In this document: piece after piece, positions 1 to 11,500 of the stretch
Layout: every line of letters begins with the position of its first letter
Position numbering within the stretch: the first letter of the stretch is position 1
NCBI GenBank assembly: GCA_002989075.1
Contig: PSQN01000002.1
Coordinates: 62,001 to 126,000 of the forward strand
Reading direction: 5' to 3'
Source of the DNA: Arthonia radiata
Lineage: Eukaryota > Ascomycota > Arthoniomycetes > Arthoniales > Arthoniaceae
DNA: 64,000 nucleotides
The notes under the pieces: generated by a model
What the model saw: the letters and a program-made list of their open reading frames with translations, nothing else
Databases searched by the model: none
What the model was told of the DNA's origin: nothing
Program-made: the position numbers and the translations under genes

Positions 1-2002
1 CATCCACAACAAGTCGAAGCGTCTCAATGATGCTTTCCCGAACGAGCGTTATATCACATCGTCGACAGATGAGAACCCTCTTGAAGCCATCGACGGCCGC
101 GCGGTGATCATGAGCCCACAGCGCTTCGATGCAAAGTACCCCACGGGTCGCGTTCCTCGCAATGATCCAGACTCTGGTCGCGTGTTTGTTTGTCGCCGTG
201 GCGTTACACTCCGTACCGCAACGTACACGTCTGAGTTCACCTGGGAAGACACCTACACCGGCCTCGAGTCCATACCTGAGCTCACATCCAAGATCGAAAC
301 AGAGACAAAGGCTACCCGCAAGAAGGCAATCGGGCAGAGACAAGACCTCACCGACTTCATCGTGCCCGATGATGCTGACTTCGAGGACGGGGAGCAGCCC
401 GCTCCACGCACCCCGCGCAAGAAACGGAAGCTCGCTGACATGGATGGCACACCAACAAAACGCACACCTCAAAAGCCCGGAACGCCGCGTACGACTTCTC
501 TTTATGAGACACCTACACATCGTCGCGTCCTCGAGAAGAAGCCTCTCGAGTTCACGCCACTTGGCACACGCATCCTCAGTCCCTCTCAGCACTCCCTATT
601 AGCAACTTCACACGCCCGGGCAAAGACACACCTCCACGTTTCCGCCGTCCCTACATCACTGCCCTGCCGTGAGCACGAGTTCGAAACGGTGTACTCTCAC
701 CTTGAATCCGCCATCACGACCGGACTAGGCACATGCCTCTACATCTCCGGCACACCAGGCACAGGCAAAACAGCCACAGTCCGTGAAGTCGTCGCATCCC
801 TGCACGGCGCAGTCGACCGCGAAGAATTGGATGACTTTATCTTCGTCGAGATCAACGGAATGAAAGTGACGGAGCCTTCACAATCGTACTCGTTGCTCTG
901 GGAAGCACTGACAGGTCAGCGTGTCTCTTCTACGCAGTCACTGTCCCTATTGTCAAAGGAGTTCTCACGGCCCAGTCCGAGAAGAGTACAATGTGTCGTT
1001 TTAATGGACGAGCTCGACCAGCTTGCAACAAAGACGCAAAGCGTGATGTACAACTTCTTCAATTGGCCTCAGTTGCGCCATAGCAGGCTGATCGTGCTAG
1101 CTGTAGCAAACACAATGGATCTTCCCGAACGAACACTCTCAAACAAGATCTCTTCACGACTTGGACTTACGAGAGTGACCTTCCAGGGCTATAGCCATGC
1201 GCAGCTCATGAAGATCGTAGAAAGCAGACTTGAGAGCGTGCGAGGCAAGAACGGAGAGATGGTGGTCGAAGGCGACGCGATCCAGTTTGCGAGCAGGAAA
1301 GTCGCGCAGGTGAGCGGTGACGCTCGACGGTGTCTGGATGTCTGTCGCCGGGCCGTTGAGATCGCGGAGGTGGAGGCAGAGGAGAAAGCACAAGAAGAGG
1401 GGAGGGCGTCATTTGGGAGTCAAGGGAGCGACAAGGAGAATGTGCCTGATACGCCAAGCAAGACTGGGCGGAACAGAAAGAAGGGGTTGGCGGAGGAGCA
1501 GAAGCCGGTAGCTAAGAAGGAGGACAAGAGAGGTTGTGTGACGATTGCGACGGTCCAGCGCGCGATCAGAGAGGCAACGAGCAGTCCGCTGCAGCTCTAC
1601 CTCAAAACTATCTCATTGAGCGCGAAACTGTTCCTGGCAGCATTGCTGGCGCGCTCGAGGCGGACGGGCGTCGCCGAATCAAACGTAGGTGATGTGCTGG
1701 ACGAGGCGAAGAAGATGGGGAAGATGTCGGAGCTGCCTGGGTTACGGGAGTGGTTGTTAGTGGAGAAGTCGGCTGTGATCGACGAGACTGAGGGTATGGT
1801 CAAGATTGAAGAGAGAACGGAGTTGCCGCGCGTGCTGGGCATGGGCGCAGCAGCGACGGAGCTATTAGAAGCGGGCGTCGTCGTTGTAGAGGAGAGGAAG
1901 GGAGAGCGAGGAGCGAGAGTCCGACTTCAGGTAAGTGAGGAGGAGGTCAAATCCGCCCTTAAAGATGACGGAGATGTAAAAGGACTAGGGTTTGCTACAT
2001 GA
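1..2002 (+). CDS. ORC1: Origin recognition complex subunit 1, 5' end cut by window edge
   Basis: This is the largest ORC subunit, an AAA+ ATPase that loads the replicative helicase at origins in the nucleus. The frame is open from base 2, so the true start lies left of the window. The first ~85 residues look like the end of a BAH domain (STDENPLEAIDGRAVIM, then VFVCRRGVT). A basic, Pro/Thr-rich disordered linker follows. The AAA+ core has Walker A GTPGTGKT and Walker B VVLMDELDQL, with sensor-type VLAVANTMDLPER. A winged-helix-type tail reaches the stop at 2002. No intron is needed in the visible part. It is convergent with the Prp46 gene. Identification is firm from the BAH plus AAA+ order. 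Confidence 0.95.
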   Translation, partial: IHNKSKRLNDAFPNERYITSSTDENPLEAIDGRAVIMSPQRFDAKYPTGRVPRNDPDSGRVFVCRRGVTLRTATYTSEFTWEDTYTGLESIPELTSKIETETKATRKKAIGQRQDLTDFIVPDDADFEDGEQPAPRTPRKKRKLADMDGTPTKRTPQKPGTPRTTSLYETPTHRRVLEKKPLEFTPLGTRILSPSQHSLLATSHARAKTHLHVSAVPTSLPCREHEFETVYSHLESAITTGLGTCLYISGTPGTGKTATVREVVASLHGAVDREELDDFIFVEINGMKVTEPSQSYSLLWEALTGQRVSSTQSLSLLSKEFSRPSPRRVQCVVLMDELDQLATKTQSVMYNFFNWPQLRHSRLIVLAVANTMDLPERTLSNKISSRLGLTRVTFQGYSHAQLMKIVESRLESVRGKNGEMVVEGDAIQFASRKVAQVSGDARRCLDVCRRAVEIAEVEAEEKAQEEGRASFGSQGSDKENVPDTPSKTGRNRKKGLAEEQKPVAKKEDKRGCVTIATVQRAIREATSSPLQLYLKTISLSAKLFLAALLARSRRTGVAESNVGDVLDEAKKMGKMSELPGLREWLLVEKSAVIDETEGMVKIEERTELPRVLGMGAAATELLEAGVVVVEERKGERGARVRLQVSEEEVKSALKDDGDVKGLGFAT

Positions 2003-2593
2003 GCACTTGCACTGAGAGACGAAAAAGAGCCAGTCCGAACACCATGTACCTGACCATGTACCTGACCTCGAGGCCGAGTAAAAGGTATTGATATGAAGAA
2101 GCTAGCCTACAGCTGCGTCCACTCCTGAAGCCCTTTACAAGTCAAGGTGAACACCCAATCTATTTTTTCTGTCTTGCATCTCTCCAAGGCACACCGATGA
2201 GCTTGCTGCGACATTCTACTCGCTAAGCTACTCAAGGAGAGCTGGCTGTCAAGTTCCAGACGCAGCGATCTCACTAATCGAGAATAGACTTCAGTGTCCT
2301 GAGCTATCGGCACATCAGCCGTCTCCTGCCTGGAGGCTCACACACTCAGACGCCCTTTCTGAGCGCGCGGTGTATCGCCTTTTGGCTTCGTCGAGCTCCG
2401 CTGAGTCAACGTGGGTACAGCTCACACTCCATGCGTTCTGCGATCAGCTTTGCTTGCCGCAGCACTGGGGCTGGATGAGTTCTTCGTGCCCTCCACTTCG
2501 ACGTCTATGGGTGCTATTGCTCGTATGAAGTCATACTGATGAGCCGAGTACATCGTTAATGCTTCTTGGTAAGCAAATGCCTAGTCGCTCACC
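2003..2593. other. Convergent intergenic region, no gene seen
   Basis: The space lies between the 3' ends of ORC1 and PRP46. The only structure I see is a short direct repeat near 2040-2066, in which the 12-mer ACCATGTACCTG occurs twice in succession. Short reading frames here lack coding features. Confidence 0.5.
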
Positions 2594-3937
2594 TCAGACA
2601 TTCCTTCGCCGTATACTCGGCTTCCAATCCAACGGATGCGTCTCCTCCGTCGCGTCATCGTCCGGGCGCCACAGCTTAATCGTCTTGTCCGCTTCGCCGG
2701 TGATCAACCGCAGCCCAGTCTGATCGAAGCAGCTGCTCATGATGCCTGCTTCTGCATCTAAACTTCCCGGCTGCGCGACGCTCTCCATACGTTGCCGCAG
2801 GTACCCCGTCTTCCAGTCCCAGAAGCACATGCTTCCATCGTCACCACCGCTCATCATCACGCCGTCTTCATTGACCGCAATTGTGTTGATGACGCTGTTG
2901 TGGCCATCGAAGTTCTGCATTAGCTTGCCCTCAGGGCATTTCCACTGTTTGATCGAAGCGGTGGAGCAAGATGCGAAAGTGAATTCGTTGGGTGGAACGC
3001 AGAGACCGCGCACACCTTTCTTGTGGTGCGTAAGCACGCCCATGGTCTTGCCTGCTGCCAAATCCCAAAGGCGTACAGTGGAATCCAGAGAGGATGTGAT
3101 GATCTGTGGATCTGCTTCTTGCGCCTTCACGCAAGATACAGTCTGCTTATGGCCGGAGAGTACGTGTATGTTCGAGCGCGTGCGCATATCCCAGACTCTT
3201 GCCACGCCATCTCTTCCGCCTGTTACGAGAACGTCCAGAGTAGGGTGAATGTCGAGTGTGTAGACACCAGAGAGATGGCCGTGGTAGTGACGAATGACTT
3301 TGTTGGTTTCCAGATCCCAGCATTTCACCATCTTATCCTCGCCGCAGCTGAAGAGGTAGGGATGTCGCGGAGACACCGCAAGACCGCGAACTGTGCTGAT
3401 ATGCCCAGTGAGTGTGAGGCGGAGTGTGCCCGATGCTAGATCCCAGATTTTGATAGTGCGATCGCCAGCACCCGTTGCGAACCATTGATTGTCTGGCTCC
3501 ACTGCTATTGAACGGACCCAACCTAAATGGCCTGACAGCACACGGTATAGCCGCCAAGGTGGTGCCCATTCGGGCTTCTCTTCTCGTATCGCATCGCGTC
3601 GGATGAGGCTAGTCGCGAGAGGCGTCTGTTGACCATGAGGCTGTTCATTCTGCTTTGCTGCTGGTACAAGGGCTTGCGAATTCGGTAGAGAGTTCGCGCT
3701 CGAGGAAGCTGCTTGGGAAGGTTGATTGAGCCTTCGCTTCTTCCCTGACGCCGTCATCTTCGCCTCAAGCGCGGCCGGTCGTTGCTCGACGTCGCCATAC
3801 TCGAACCTCTTTCGATGTCTATAGCTAATGCTGTCTTGTGGCGGCACTGGAGGAAGAAAGTGAGATGTTCCGAAAAGCGCACGAGTCTGGTTTGCGGACT
3901 TTTCAACGAGTTGGCTAGGATCTATGGCTGCGGCCAT
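2594..3937 (-). CDS. PRP46: Pre-mRNA-splicing factor Prp46 (PLRG1/Cwf1), WD40 protein
   Basis: This is a spliceosome component of the Prp19-associated (NTC) complex. The 447-residue single-exon protein has a low-complexity N-terminus. Residues ~125-430 form seven WD repeats, opening with [20 protein letters not shown] and carrying classic GH...WD spacing ([37 protein letters not shown]). The N-terminal block [15 protein letters not shown] and the very high repeat conservation match PLRG1/Prp46 rather than a generic WD protein. The start ATG is the first in frame. A GTGAGC follows the stop but is not needed to complete the protein. Confidence 0.93.
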   Translation of the reverse strand: MAAAIDPSQLVEKSANQTRALFGTSHFLPPVPPQDSISYRHRKRFEYGDVEQRPAALEAKMTASGKKRRLNQPSQAASSSANSLPNSQALVPAAKQNEQPHGQQTPLATSLIRRDAIREEKPEWAPPWRLYRVLSGHLGWVRSIAVEPDNQWFATGAGDRTIKIWDLASGTLRLTLTGHISTVRGLAVSPRHPYLFSCGEDKMVKCWDLETNKVIRHYHGHLSGVYTLDIHPTLDVLVTGGRDGVARVWDMRTRSNIHVLSGHKQTVSCVKAQEADPQIITSSLDSTVRLWDLAAGKTMGVLTHHKKGVRGLCVPPNEFTFASCSTASIKQWKCPEGKLMQNFDGHNSVINTIAVNEDGVMMSGGDDGSMCFWDWKTGYLRQRMESVAQPGSLDAEAGIMSSCFDQTGLRLITGEADKTIKLWRPDDDATEETHPLDWKPSIRRRNV

Positions 3938-4300
3938 CTTTTTGAGCTGGAGAATACCTTTCGAATGCCAGATTCTAGGCGCGCAAGCCTGTTCGCAGAG
4001 TTTGACCTCGGAGAGTTAATCGTATGAAGTTGCGAATTGACACATTATTGAGGTTAGGAAAGCTTAGGCGGCAGCGATCACGTGCACGGACACTTCTCGC
4101 CTGTGCGGCACACCCGATGCTAGCCCCAGGTGAGATCACGCCCTCCCACTTCGCGATCATTCTTGGGCTCATCGCACGACAGGACTAAAGACTTGATATT
4201 GCCACTCAGCATTTCTAGGGTGCACCTGACCTCGTGTGTGCTTGACGCTGTCGCTAAGGCATATAATGCGGAAGACTATTTAAGACCGGAGTATCCCAAA
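3938..4300. promoter_or_regulatory. Divergent promoter region between PRP46 and NAS6
   Basis: 363 bp separate the divergent start codons. The reading frame of the next gene extends upstream to about 4130, but the protein family begins at the ATG at 4301. No clear TATA element is visible. The promoter role is inferred from position alone. Confidence 0.4.
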
Positions 4301-5023
4301 ATGGACGACAAGCAGCGCGAGAAGTATGCAATTCACGAGGCATCTCGTGATGGCCAGGTGGACCTCGTCGAATCTCTACTGAATGCCAACGCCCGCCTCG
4401 CCATCCGTCGCGACGAAGATGAAAGGTTACCACTCCATTGGGCCTGCTCTTACAACCACCTCGCCATGGTGGAGCTTCTGGTGAACAAACCGTCCTTTGA
4501 TGTGGACGCCAAAGACGGCCTTGGGTGGACGCCCCTCATGATCGCGTGCAACGTCAAAGGAGGCGATCTTCTTGTCGACCTGTTCCTCAGCAACTCCGCG
4601 GACGTCAACGCTAAGAACAGCAACGGCCAAACCGCGTTGCACTTCTGCGCCTCGAAAGCACATCTTGACGCGGCGCGGAAACTCATCGCGAGAGGAGCGA
4701 CCGCCCGAGTGAAAGATAAGCGGCAGCAATTGCCGCTACATCGCGCCGCCGCCGTTGGCAACGTGCCCATGATCCGCTTATTGCTCGAGCAGAAAAGCCC
4801 AATCAATGCCACGGATATGGCGGGGCAGACTGCGCTACATCATGCCATCGCCGAGGGCAACGGGGAAGCGGCGGTTACGCTGTTGAAGGCGGGGGCGGAG
4901 GTGGACAAGCTTGATGGTGACGGAAAGTTGGCGATCCAGTTGGCGCCGGATGACAAGGTGAAGAATTTTGTGCTGATGGAGGCGGAGAAGGAAAGCATAG
5001 ACATACCGGACAGCGTTGGTTGA
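4301..5023 (+). CDS. NAS6: Ankyrin-repeat 26S proteasome assembly chaperone Nas6 (gankyrin)
   Basis: A 240-residue protein built almost entirely of ankyrin repeats: LPLHWACSYNHLAMVELLV, TPLMIACNVKGGDLLVDLFL, TALHFCASKAHLDAARKLI, LPLHRAAAVGNVPMIRLLL and TALHHAIAEGNGEAAVTLL. Its length and repeat number match Nas6/PSMD10, which binds the Rpt3 ATPase during assembly of the proteasome regulatory particle. The ATG at 4301 (context CCCAAAATGG) is chosen because the upstream in-frame stretch has no repeat character and the start MDDKQREKYAIHEASRDGQVD is typical. Single exon. Other small ankyrin proteins remain possible. Confidence 0.85.
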   Translation: MDDKQREKYAIHEASRDGQVDLVESLLNANARLAIRRDEDERLPLHWACSYNHLAMVELLVNKPSFDVDAKDGLGWTPLMIACNVKGGDLLVDLFLSNSADVNAKNSNGQTALHFCASKAHLDAARKLIARGATARVKDKRQQLPLHRAAAVGNVPMIRLLLEQKSPINATDMAGQTALHHAIAEGNGEAAVTLLKAGAEVDKLDGDGKLAIQLAPDDKVKNFVLMEAEKESIDIPDSVG

Positions 5024-5138
5024 GCAATGATGCGCGCGGATTCGGGCAATTTGACCTCACAATTACGCCAGCGCTCCTGAAAGCGAGGGTGGAGGCCAGC
5101 AATGAGCGATGACGTGCAGCTGCGATACGCTCGCTCAC

Positions 5139-5354
5139 CTTAGTCTCCTCAACAAACACGCGAAGATCGAGTTTTTCGGTCTTGAAAATGCTGGTAAAAT
5201 GCACTGCTCCACATGTTGGACAATGCCCGTGCCGCAATCCTGCAGTCCATACAGCATCCCAGTACGTCAATGAGCAATGAGAGCAAGCGTTGCAATTCAG
5301 AAACGAGCGAACAGCCAGGAGGCTTGATGGCAAGTCTTGCCCTTCGACCGACAT
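5139..5354 (-). CDS. Possible first exon of a small C2C2 (zinc-ribbon-like) protein
   Basis: In the gap between NAS6 and the golgin gene, an ATG at 5354 opens a frame with CNACSHC, then ~23 residues later HCPTCGAVHF. This CxxC-x(n)-CxxC layout looks like a zinc ribbon. The exon would end at 5139 with AAG|GTGAGC, and an acceptor TTTCAG lies near 5077, giving an intron of about 62 bp. The downstream frame (ERWRNCEVKLP...) then runs open antisense to the end of NAS6, so the 3' end is unresolved. I do not recognise the family. It could be a chance frame. Confidence 0.25.
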
Positions 5355-5483
5355 AGTCTCCAGATGTCACTTCACAACGAGACAGCAAAAGTGAGGGGAG
5401 GAGCGGCAGCAATACCAGCTTACAGCCAGTGCTTAATGCGAATCGTAAGGTACTTTCGTACAACAATGGTCTAAAGTATGCTA

Positions 5484-7934
5484 TCATGTCACTGTTCGCT
5501 CTACCAGCTCACGGTATATCTTCTTCAAGTCGGCCACATCCGCCTGCAGCTCGCCAACCTTCTCCTCCTTCTCTCCCAGCATCTCCAGACTGGCAGCGTA
5601 CCGCCTCTGAGTTCCGGCTAATTCTTTCTCCAGCTTCTCGGTTCGTCTGTCAAGATCACGCTTCGCTTCGACCTCCTGCATCAGGTTAACGATCTCCTTG
5701 CGAGCCTCATCTCGCTGGCTGGACAAGCGATGCAGCTCTTCTTTGTTCGCCGCTTTCTCCGTCTCAAGTCGCCGCACTGAGGCCGACATTCTCTCGACAA
5801 GCTGCACAGAAGGACCTGCGGCAGCTGTAGACGCTGAAACCATGTCGTTGATGGTCTGCCGAGGAGAAGACCTGTTCTCGAAGTCGTCGTCATGATTATG
5901 ATCCGTTGTGACAGTAGGCAATGAAGGCGTGGGTGGTACGTCTCCAGCATTTCCAAAGAATGGAGTCGGAGGGCCGCTGTCGTTTGTCGGCGACATGACC
6001 ATCTCGGATCCTCTGGTTGGTGGCAACGCCGAGCTTCTACGTGAGTGTGGATTTCTGTGCAAGTCCGTCAGCGTCAAGTTTGGTGTAGACCTCCGATCTG
6101 CCCTTCGCATTGAAAGACTAGGCAAATCCAATGTGGAAGACTTTCGAGGCTGGCTAGGTCGTGGTGAGCCGGAGAAGATTGAAGGCTCAGCGCTATGTAT
6201 TTGTGATTGCCATTTGAGCCTCTCTTCTTCAACTTTAGCATTTGTCCTGGCACACAGGCTTTGCTTCTCGCGCTCAAAGTTTTCTTTGGCATCCTGCAAC
6301 CTTTGCTCGAAGTCATTAGCCTTCTTCTGGACGGAATCGGCACGGGCCTTATGTTCCGTGATGTCGTGCTCGAATACCCGAATGCGTTGCGTTGCGTCGT
6401 CAAGCTGGTCCTGCAACTTCCGACTGGAAGTGCCTGCCTCCCTGGCTTTCTTCCGAGCTTCGTTCTCGTGCTTAGCAGAGTCGTCACGCTCACGCTCAAG
6501 AGCGGTGATGCGTGACTGAAGAGACGCCTCAATGCCCTGCCAATTCTCACTTGCCACGGAATACTGTCGTTGCAATACCTCCACCTGGCGCATTAGCTTG
6601 GTCGTCGAGTCTGATGTCGAATTCGAGGTGCTTTCCTCCGTCCTGGACCGCATGATCTCAAGTCGGCCCTCAAGCGTTGTGATCTCGTTTCGCAGCGCAA
6701 CTTCGGTCGACTCGTGCCTATCATTCGCAGCCCTCAGCTGCTCCTGCGCACGATTTTTGTCAGTCCTCAATTGATCTTTGTGGCTCGCCAAGTCGTCCTT
6801 CAGCTTCGAGACCTCGTCTCGCAAACTGGACGAAGTCGCTCGTTCGATATCCAGCGCCTCGGCGGTCCGTTGTTTGGTCTCATCATCAGCACGAGTATTG
6901 GCGTCTTGTACATCCTGCTCCAGCCTTCGCGCCCGCTCATCCTTATCTGATATTATTGATCTCAGCGAAGCCACCTCGCCTTCCAACGACGACACCTTTG
7001 AGGCTCTCGTCAGTGCCTCTTTGCGCTCAACTTCCAATCTCGACACCTCGTATGCTCTGTCTTTGATGACACTCTCCTGTAGCGCGAGCTTTCTCCTCAC
7101 GTCTGCCAAGCTGTTGGCTTGTTCTGCCTTCTCCGCTCGCAGATTCCGTATTGTCCCCTGTTGTGACACCTCGCTCTTGCTCAGCTTGGTCCCCTCCTCC
7201 AGTAGTAGAGAAATCTTCTCGTCTTTCTCCGCGACCTTCTTCTCCAATGTGTCTTTGCCCAGCTCTGCAGCAGCCTTACGCGCAGCCTCGGAGACCTCCT
7301 TCGTCAGATATTGCAGCTTTGCTTGTAGCGCATCTATCCGTTCGAGGTAGTCATGCACTTCTTCTTGTCTCCGCAACTCGACATTCTCATAGTCGGAGCG
7401 TGCTTGTTGCAGCTCAGATTGTAATTCGTCGGGGCTTTTGGACGCAGCGGCTGCTTCTTCGGTCTGTCCATTCGTGTGCGGAGCGCTGGTATCAGCCGAA
7501 CGTGTTGTCTCAAAGCTCTCACTTGCTCGCTCGACCGACGTTCGCCTCGTGTCATCGGAAAGATCATTCGACGGTCTGCTCTCGACTTCCTGGCTCAGTC
7601 TGTCTCCCGCTTTTGGCAGAAGGACAATAGAATCACTGGCAGCGCTATCGGTGCTCGGGCGTGGAGGCGAAAGCGGGTTTGAACTTGGCTGTGGGGTTTG
7701 GCTCCTAGCAGAGCTCAGGATTGGCTTTGCGCGACGTGCGGAGGGAGTCCTTGAGACGACGTTGCTACTGCCTGCCGAAGTTGCACCATTGCGTTTCTGT
7801 GAGTCCGCAACCTTCTGAGCTGCCAAGGCATTCTCCTCAGCAAGAATACTATCGAGACGAGACTCAATGCCCGAGACAGCGCCAGATAGCAGAGAACCCC
7901 ATCCTCCCTTCTTCGCTTTCTGCTGGCTGCTCAT
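5484..7934 (-). CDS. Golgin-like coiled-coil protein, TMF/Sgm1 family
   Basis: An 816-residue single-exon protein. The first ~150 residues (MSSQQKAKKGGWGSLLSGAVSGIESRLDSIL) are disordered and Ser-rich. Residues ~160-560 form long coiled coils. A Pro/Ser linker follows, and the last ~115 residues form another coiled coil from SASVRRLETEKAANKEELHR to LQADVADLKKIYRELVER. The WGSLLSGA start and the C-terminal helix ending in KKIYRELVE are features of the TMF1/yeast Sgm1 family, Golgi tethers that bind Rab6/Ypt6. Function is inferred from that layout. The opposite strand carries several long chance frames. Confidence 0.8.
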   Translation of the reverse strand: MSSQQKAKKGGWGSLLSGAVSGIESRLDSILAEENALAAQKVADSQKRNGATSAGSSNVVSRTPSARRAKPILSSARSQTPQPSSNPLSPPRPSTDSAASDSIVLLPKAGDRLSQEVESRPSNDLSDDTRRTSVERASESFETTRSADTSAPHTNGQTEEAAAASKSPDELQSELQQARSDYENVELRRQEEVHDYLERIDALQAKLQYLTKEVSEAARKAAAELGKDTLEKKVAEKDEKISLLLEEGTKLSKSEVSQQGTIRNLRAEKAEQANSLADVRRKLALQESVIKDRAYEVSRLEVERKEALTRASKVSSLEGEVASLRSIISDKDERARRLEQDVQDANTRADDETKQRTAEALDIERATSSSLRDEVSKLKDDLASHKDQLRTDKNRAQEQLRAANDRHESTEVALRNEITTLEGRLEIMRSRTEESTSNSTSDSTTKLMRQVEVLQRQYSVASENWQGIEASLQSRITALERERDDSAKHENEARKKAREAGTSSRKLQDQLDDATQRIRVFEHDITEHKARADSVQKKANDFEQRLQDAKENFEREKQSLCARTNAKVEEERLKWQSQIHSAEPSIFSGSPRPSQPRKSSTLDLPSLSMRRADRRSTPNLTLTDLHRNPHSRRSSALPPTRGSEMVMSPTNDSGPPTPFFGNAGDVPPTPSLPTVTTDHNHDDDFENRSSPRQTINDMVSASTAAAGPSVQLVERMSASVRRLETEKAANKEELHRLSSQRDEARKEIVNLMQEVEAKRDLDRRTEKLEKELAGTQRRYAASLEMLGEKEEKVGELQADVADLKKIYRELVERTVT

Positions 7935-8513
7935 CTCCCTGTGGACGCTGCTGGATGCTGTGGCAGGAAGAGAAACATAGCTTCGGGCCTATTGCTCGTT
8001 CTCTTTCGAATCAAGGTCAGACCAACGCATGCCGGATCGCTCGCGCTTACCAATAGACGAATTGAAGCTGAAAAGAGGCATCGAATAGATCTCGAAATGA
8101 AACTTGGAGGAATAGGACATGACTCGAAGGCGCGGATTCATGGCTGGAGCTTGCAGCAGGGTAGGTATTTTCAACGGACTTGGTCAAAATTATAGATATG
8201 TCATCGACACCTTACTCACCTCCATACTAGCTCTCTCGACATCATGATTTTGCATAGGTTGATCATACGGTCTGATGCTGCACGAGCAGATCTAATTCGT
8301 TCTATGGAAGATCATTCGGTTTAGCATTTACCCCCAAATGATGTACTGACAATAAGTGATCATTACCACTGGGGTTGCTCCGACAAGCACTGTAAGATTG
8401 GCGTTGGAGGCATGAGCGGGTTTGCAATGTTCATGGTCTCCGCAAGAGGAACTCACCTGTCCCAGCGTTCATCAACCACGTCGCGCCGGTCGCGTCTCAG
8501 GTAGGGAACCGTG
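7935..8513. promoter_or_regulatory. Divergent promoter region, golgin / TRAPPC11
   Basis: 579 bp lie between two divergent start codons. No reading frame with coding character and no clear TATA box. The promoter role is inferred from position. Confidence 0.4.
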
Positions 8514-11500
8514 ATGGACGCGTACCCACCTGCCTTTGTGGCTCGCAATACGCCTCTTTTTGTCCTTTCAGGTCTAGACATAGAGGAAAGCCCACAGCAC
8601 CCACTTCAAGCGAGCGGCCCACGTATTGGGTCGGAGAACGTCCAGATTCATCGCACTCTAGCAGCCGAGCTCGCCGAGGCTTTCAAACATGTCCAAGCCC
8701 TGGAGTCTTGGAACGGAGAAGGCGAGGGAGCGCAGCCTGTGCGCGCACATTTCCAGTTCTGTCGAAGCGTGAGTGTGAGCTTCCTGCTACCGCACCAGCC
8801 CCAAACTTACTTAACTAGCAATACCACTTGCCTGCTCGCAAAGCCAGTCCTCAGGCGTCCGTTGTGGAAGATCCCCTTGATGCACCGAGTCCTACAAGTC
8901 CCACACCACGTGTGCTTCATTCGCCGCTCTCGCCGCTGTCCACTAGCTCTCCTTTGCATCCTGACGGGTTGATGACGCCTCTCTGGGTCGCCAAATATCA
9001 ACAGATGATCCCAGCCGTGTTCATCTCGTTCTTCAGCATTACATCTGACCGGAATACTGACAGTTTGCATGACAACCAGTTAAAGAATGAGATCGCGAGC
9101 ATTCGCAACTCGCTCGAAGATACCAAGTATCGCTCGAGATACGCTGTAGTCTTAGTGGGCGATGGCTCAGTAGTCAATGGCCCAGATTTAGAGGAGAGAG
9201 TAACTTTTGTCAGGCGAGCAGCTCGGCTCGATGCATCGTGTGTGTTCTTCGTGGACGGCAAGAATCAAAATGATCAGTTGAATGAGTTCGCTTCTCGAGT
9301 GACAGCGGCAATGCATCCTCAAGCTATGGAGTTCTATCGCGACCTGACCAGACATACGCGACGCAAGCGTGACAAAGGCTCCAATCCGTCACATAGCATC
9401 ACTCGATTGGGGTGGCTCTCTCGTTATGAATATAAGCTGGGAATCCTCGCTGAGTTCCGGAAGGAGACGGACGTGGCAGCTCGCCACTACAATACTGCTA
9501 TGATGGCATTCTTCGATAGTCAGGGGCCTTTCGAGACGATTTCCAGTTGGTCGCCGAGATGGAACGAAGCTAGAGTGTGGTCTGACACCACATTCATCCG
9601 CCTCATAAGGGCCCAACTAGCGAATGATCAACCTACCGCTGCGGTGCGAAGCTGGACAAGACACAAAGACCGAATTGGTGACTTGCTCGAGCGCAAAGCC
9701 AAAGGTACTGACAACTATGGTTATATCACGTGGGAGGCACGCTGGTCAGCGATCATGGCAGAGTTGACGCGCTCATGCACTGAGCTGTTTGACGAGCCTC
9801 TGAGTGACGAGTCCAAGCAAAACCAAAAGCGCGCTCTGCGTGTTTTCGCTCGCATCGAGCAATCATTGATGCAAGAGCAACAGGCACCGCCCCTTACGAC
9901 TCCATGGCAATATCTCCACCACGCGGGTTATTGGCTTCGAAAAAGCATCAGCCTCACCAAGAAACGCCTTGCATACGCAATTGAAATTCCGGGCGATGAT
10001 AGAATCCCGCCTGGACGGAGCCCAGCATCAGCAGTCGCACGGAGGCACGAAGCTTACGACACATACCTCTCGCTCGAACCTCACAGCGAGTGGGAAGCAT
10101 CACAGGACAAAGGAGGCATCCAAGCTCATGAACTCGCTACATCACTAGGCAGAGCAGCTGGTGACTTTCAAGCGCACGAGCAGCATCGCTTCGCTGATCA
10201 GTACCGACTCGAATTATGCCAACAGCTGATGCAGGCATCTCAACACGCTGAAGCAATGAAGATTCTCATGCCACTATGGCAACAGACACGATGGCGTGCC
10301 GAACAATGGCGGAATCTGCTGCAAGATTTGTCGACTGCTTTATACCACTGCGCGATCGAGTCAGAAGATGCAGCCACCCGTGTCGCCACTCTATGGGAGC
10401 TGTCCAGTAGCGTTTTTGCGCCCGTAGATAGCATTGACTATGACATTCTCCGATGTCTAGCGACTGTCTCAAATGCTAGGATTGAGCCGCGGGTGTTCGA
10501 TCTCCATAGCGCGTCCTGTCTATCTTGTCTGAAGGCAACGTTCTCCTTCGGTTCAGGGATGGCCTACGCTGGTGTTGCGCTCCCTGCACAGCTTGTTATC
10601 CACTTTGATGCGCACGAAACTTGCTCACCCTTGCTTCTGCAGAAGATCCTGATAGAGTTCGATGCATGCATCACTCAAACCGAAATCTTACATGCCGAAG
10701 CATCAACGGAGAATGCCGTGGAAACGAAACGCCCCAACTTGCAGACTATTGCTTTTGAAGATGATGATGATATAGATTCAAGGTTCATGTCAAGACGATC
10801 AGACTTGCGTTTCAAGGCCGGTCAAGCGAAGGCTTTTGATGTGCTATTGATGCCCGAGGAGGCAGGCTCGTGTCAGGCGAAGACCGCTATCGTATACATC
10901 GGAGACGGCACGGCGATGATCAAGTACTCGTCTTCACTGTCTGCGGTAAGAGAATGTCAAACCTGGCTCTCCCCAGCTTCAAATACCGAGCAACATCCAA
11001 AGGCGCGGCCCATACCAGCACGCACGTCTTTGAAGATACAACCTCGCCCACCGAAGATGGACCTTGACTTCGTGGGACTTCGCAATATCTACTATACAGA
11101 CGAGGCAATTCAGCTCGAACTCGACATAATCAATGAGGAGAACGAAGACGCGCAAGTTGAGCTTGCGATCGAAGCCCTCAGTGACTCTGACGTTGTTCCT
11201 GGAATGAGCTGGAAGGATGATGGTGACCCTCCATTGGATGAAGCTAGTGGGACAAGACTTCGTACAGATTTGGGCCACATACCTGTCGGCGCATCAACAT
11301 CGAAAGTGCTTGTCATGCAACCGTCCAAACATTCGAGCGACATGGTCGTTGAAGCTCGCGTGACTTATACACTCCCTAGCAGCGCCGGTAGAAAGATATC
11401 AAAAGCTATTAACGCTGATGTGGTCGTCATCCGGCCTTTCGAAGCCGTTCACCAAGTCTTCCCTGATTTCCACGACGAGCTCTGGCCGAACTACTTTCAA

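Noticed and set aside
5908-6519. A 203-codon plus-strand frame.
   Set aside because: It is the complement of the coiled-coil region of the golgin and has Ser/Leu-rich shadow composition.
6778-7350. A 190-codon plus-strand frame.
   Set aside because: It is also the complement of the golgin coiled coil.
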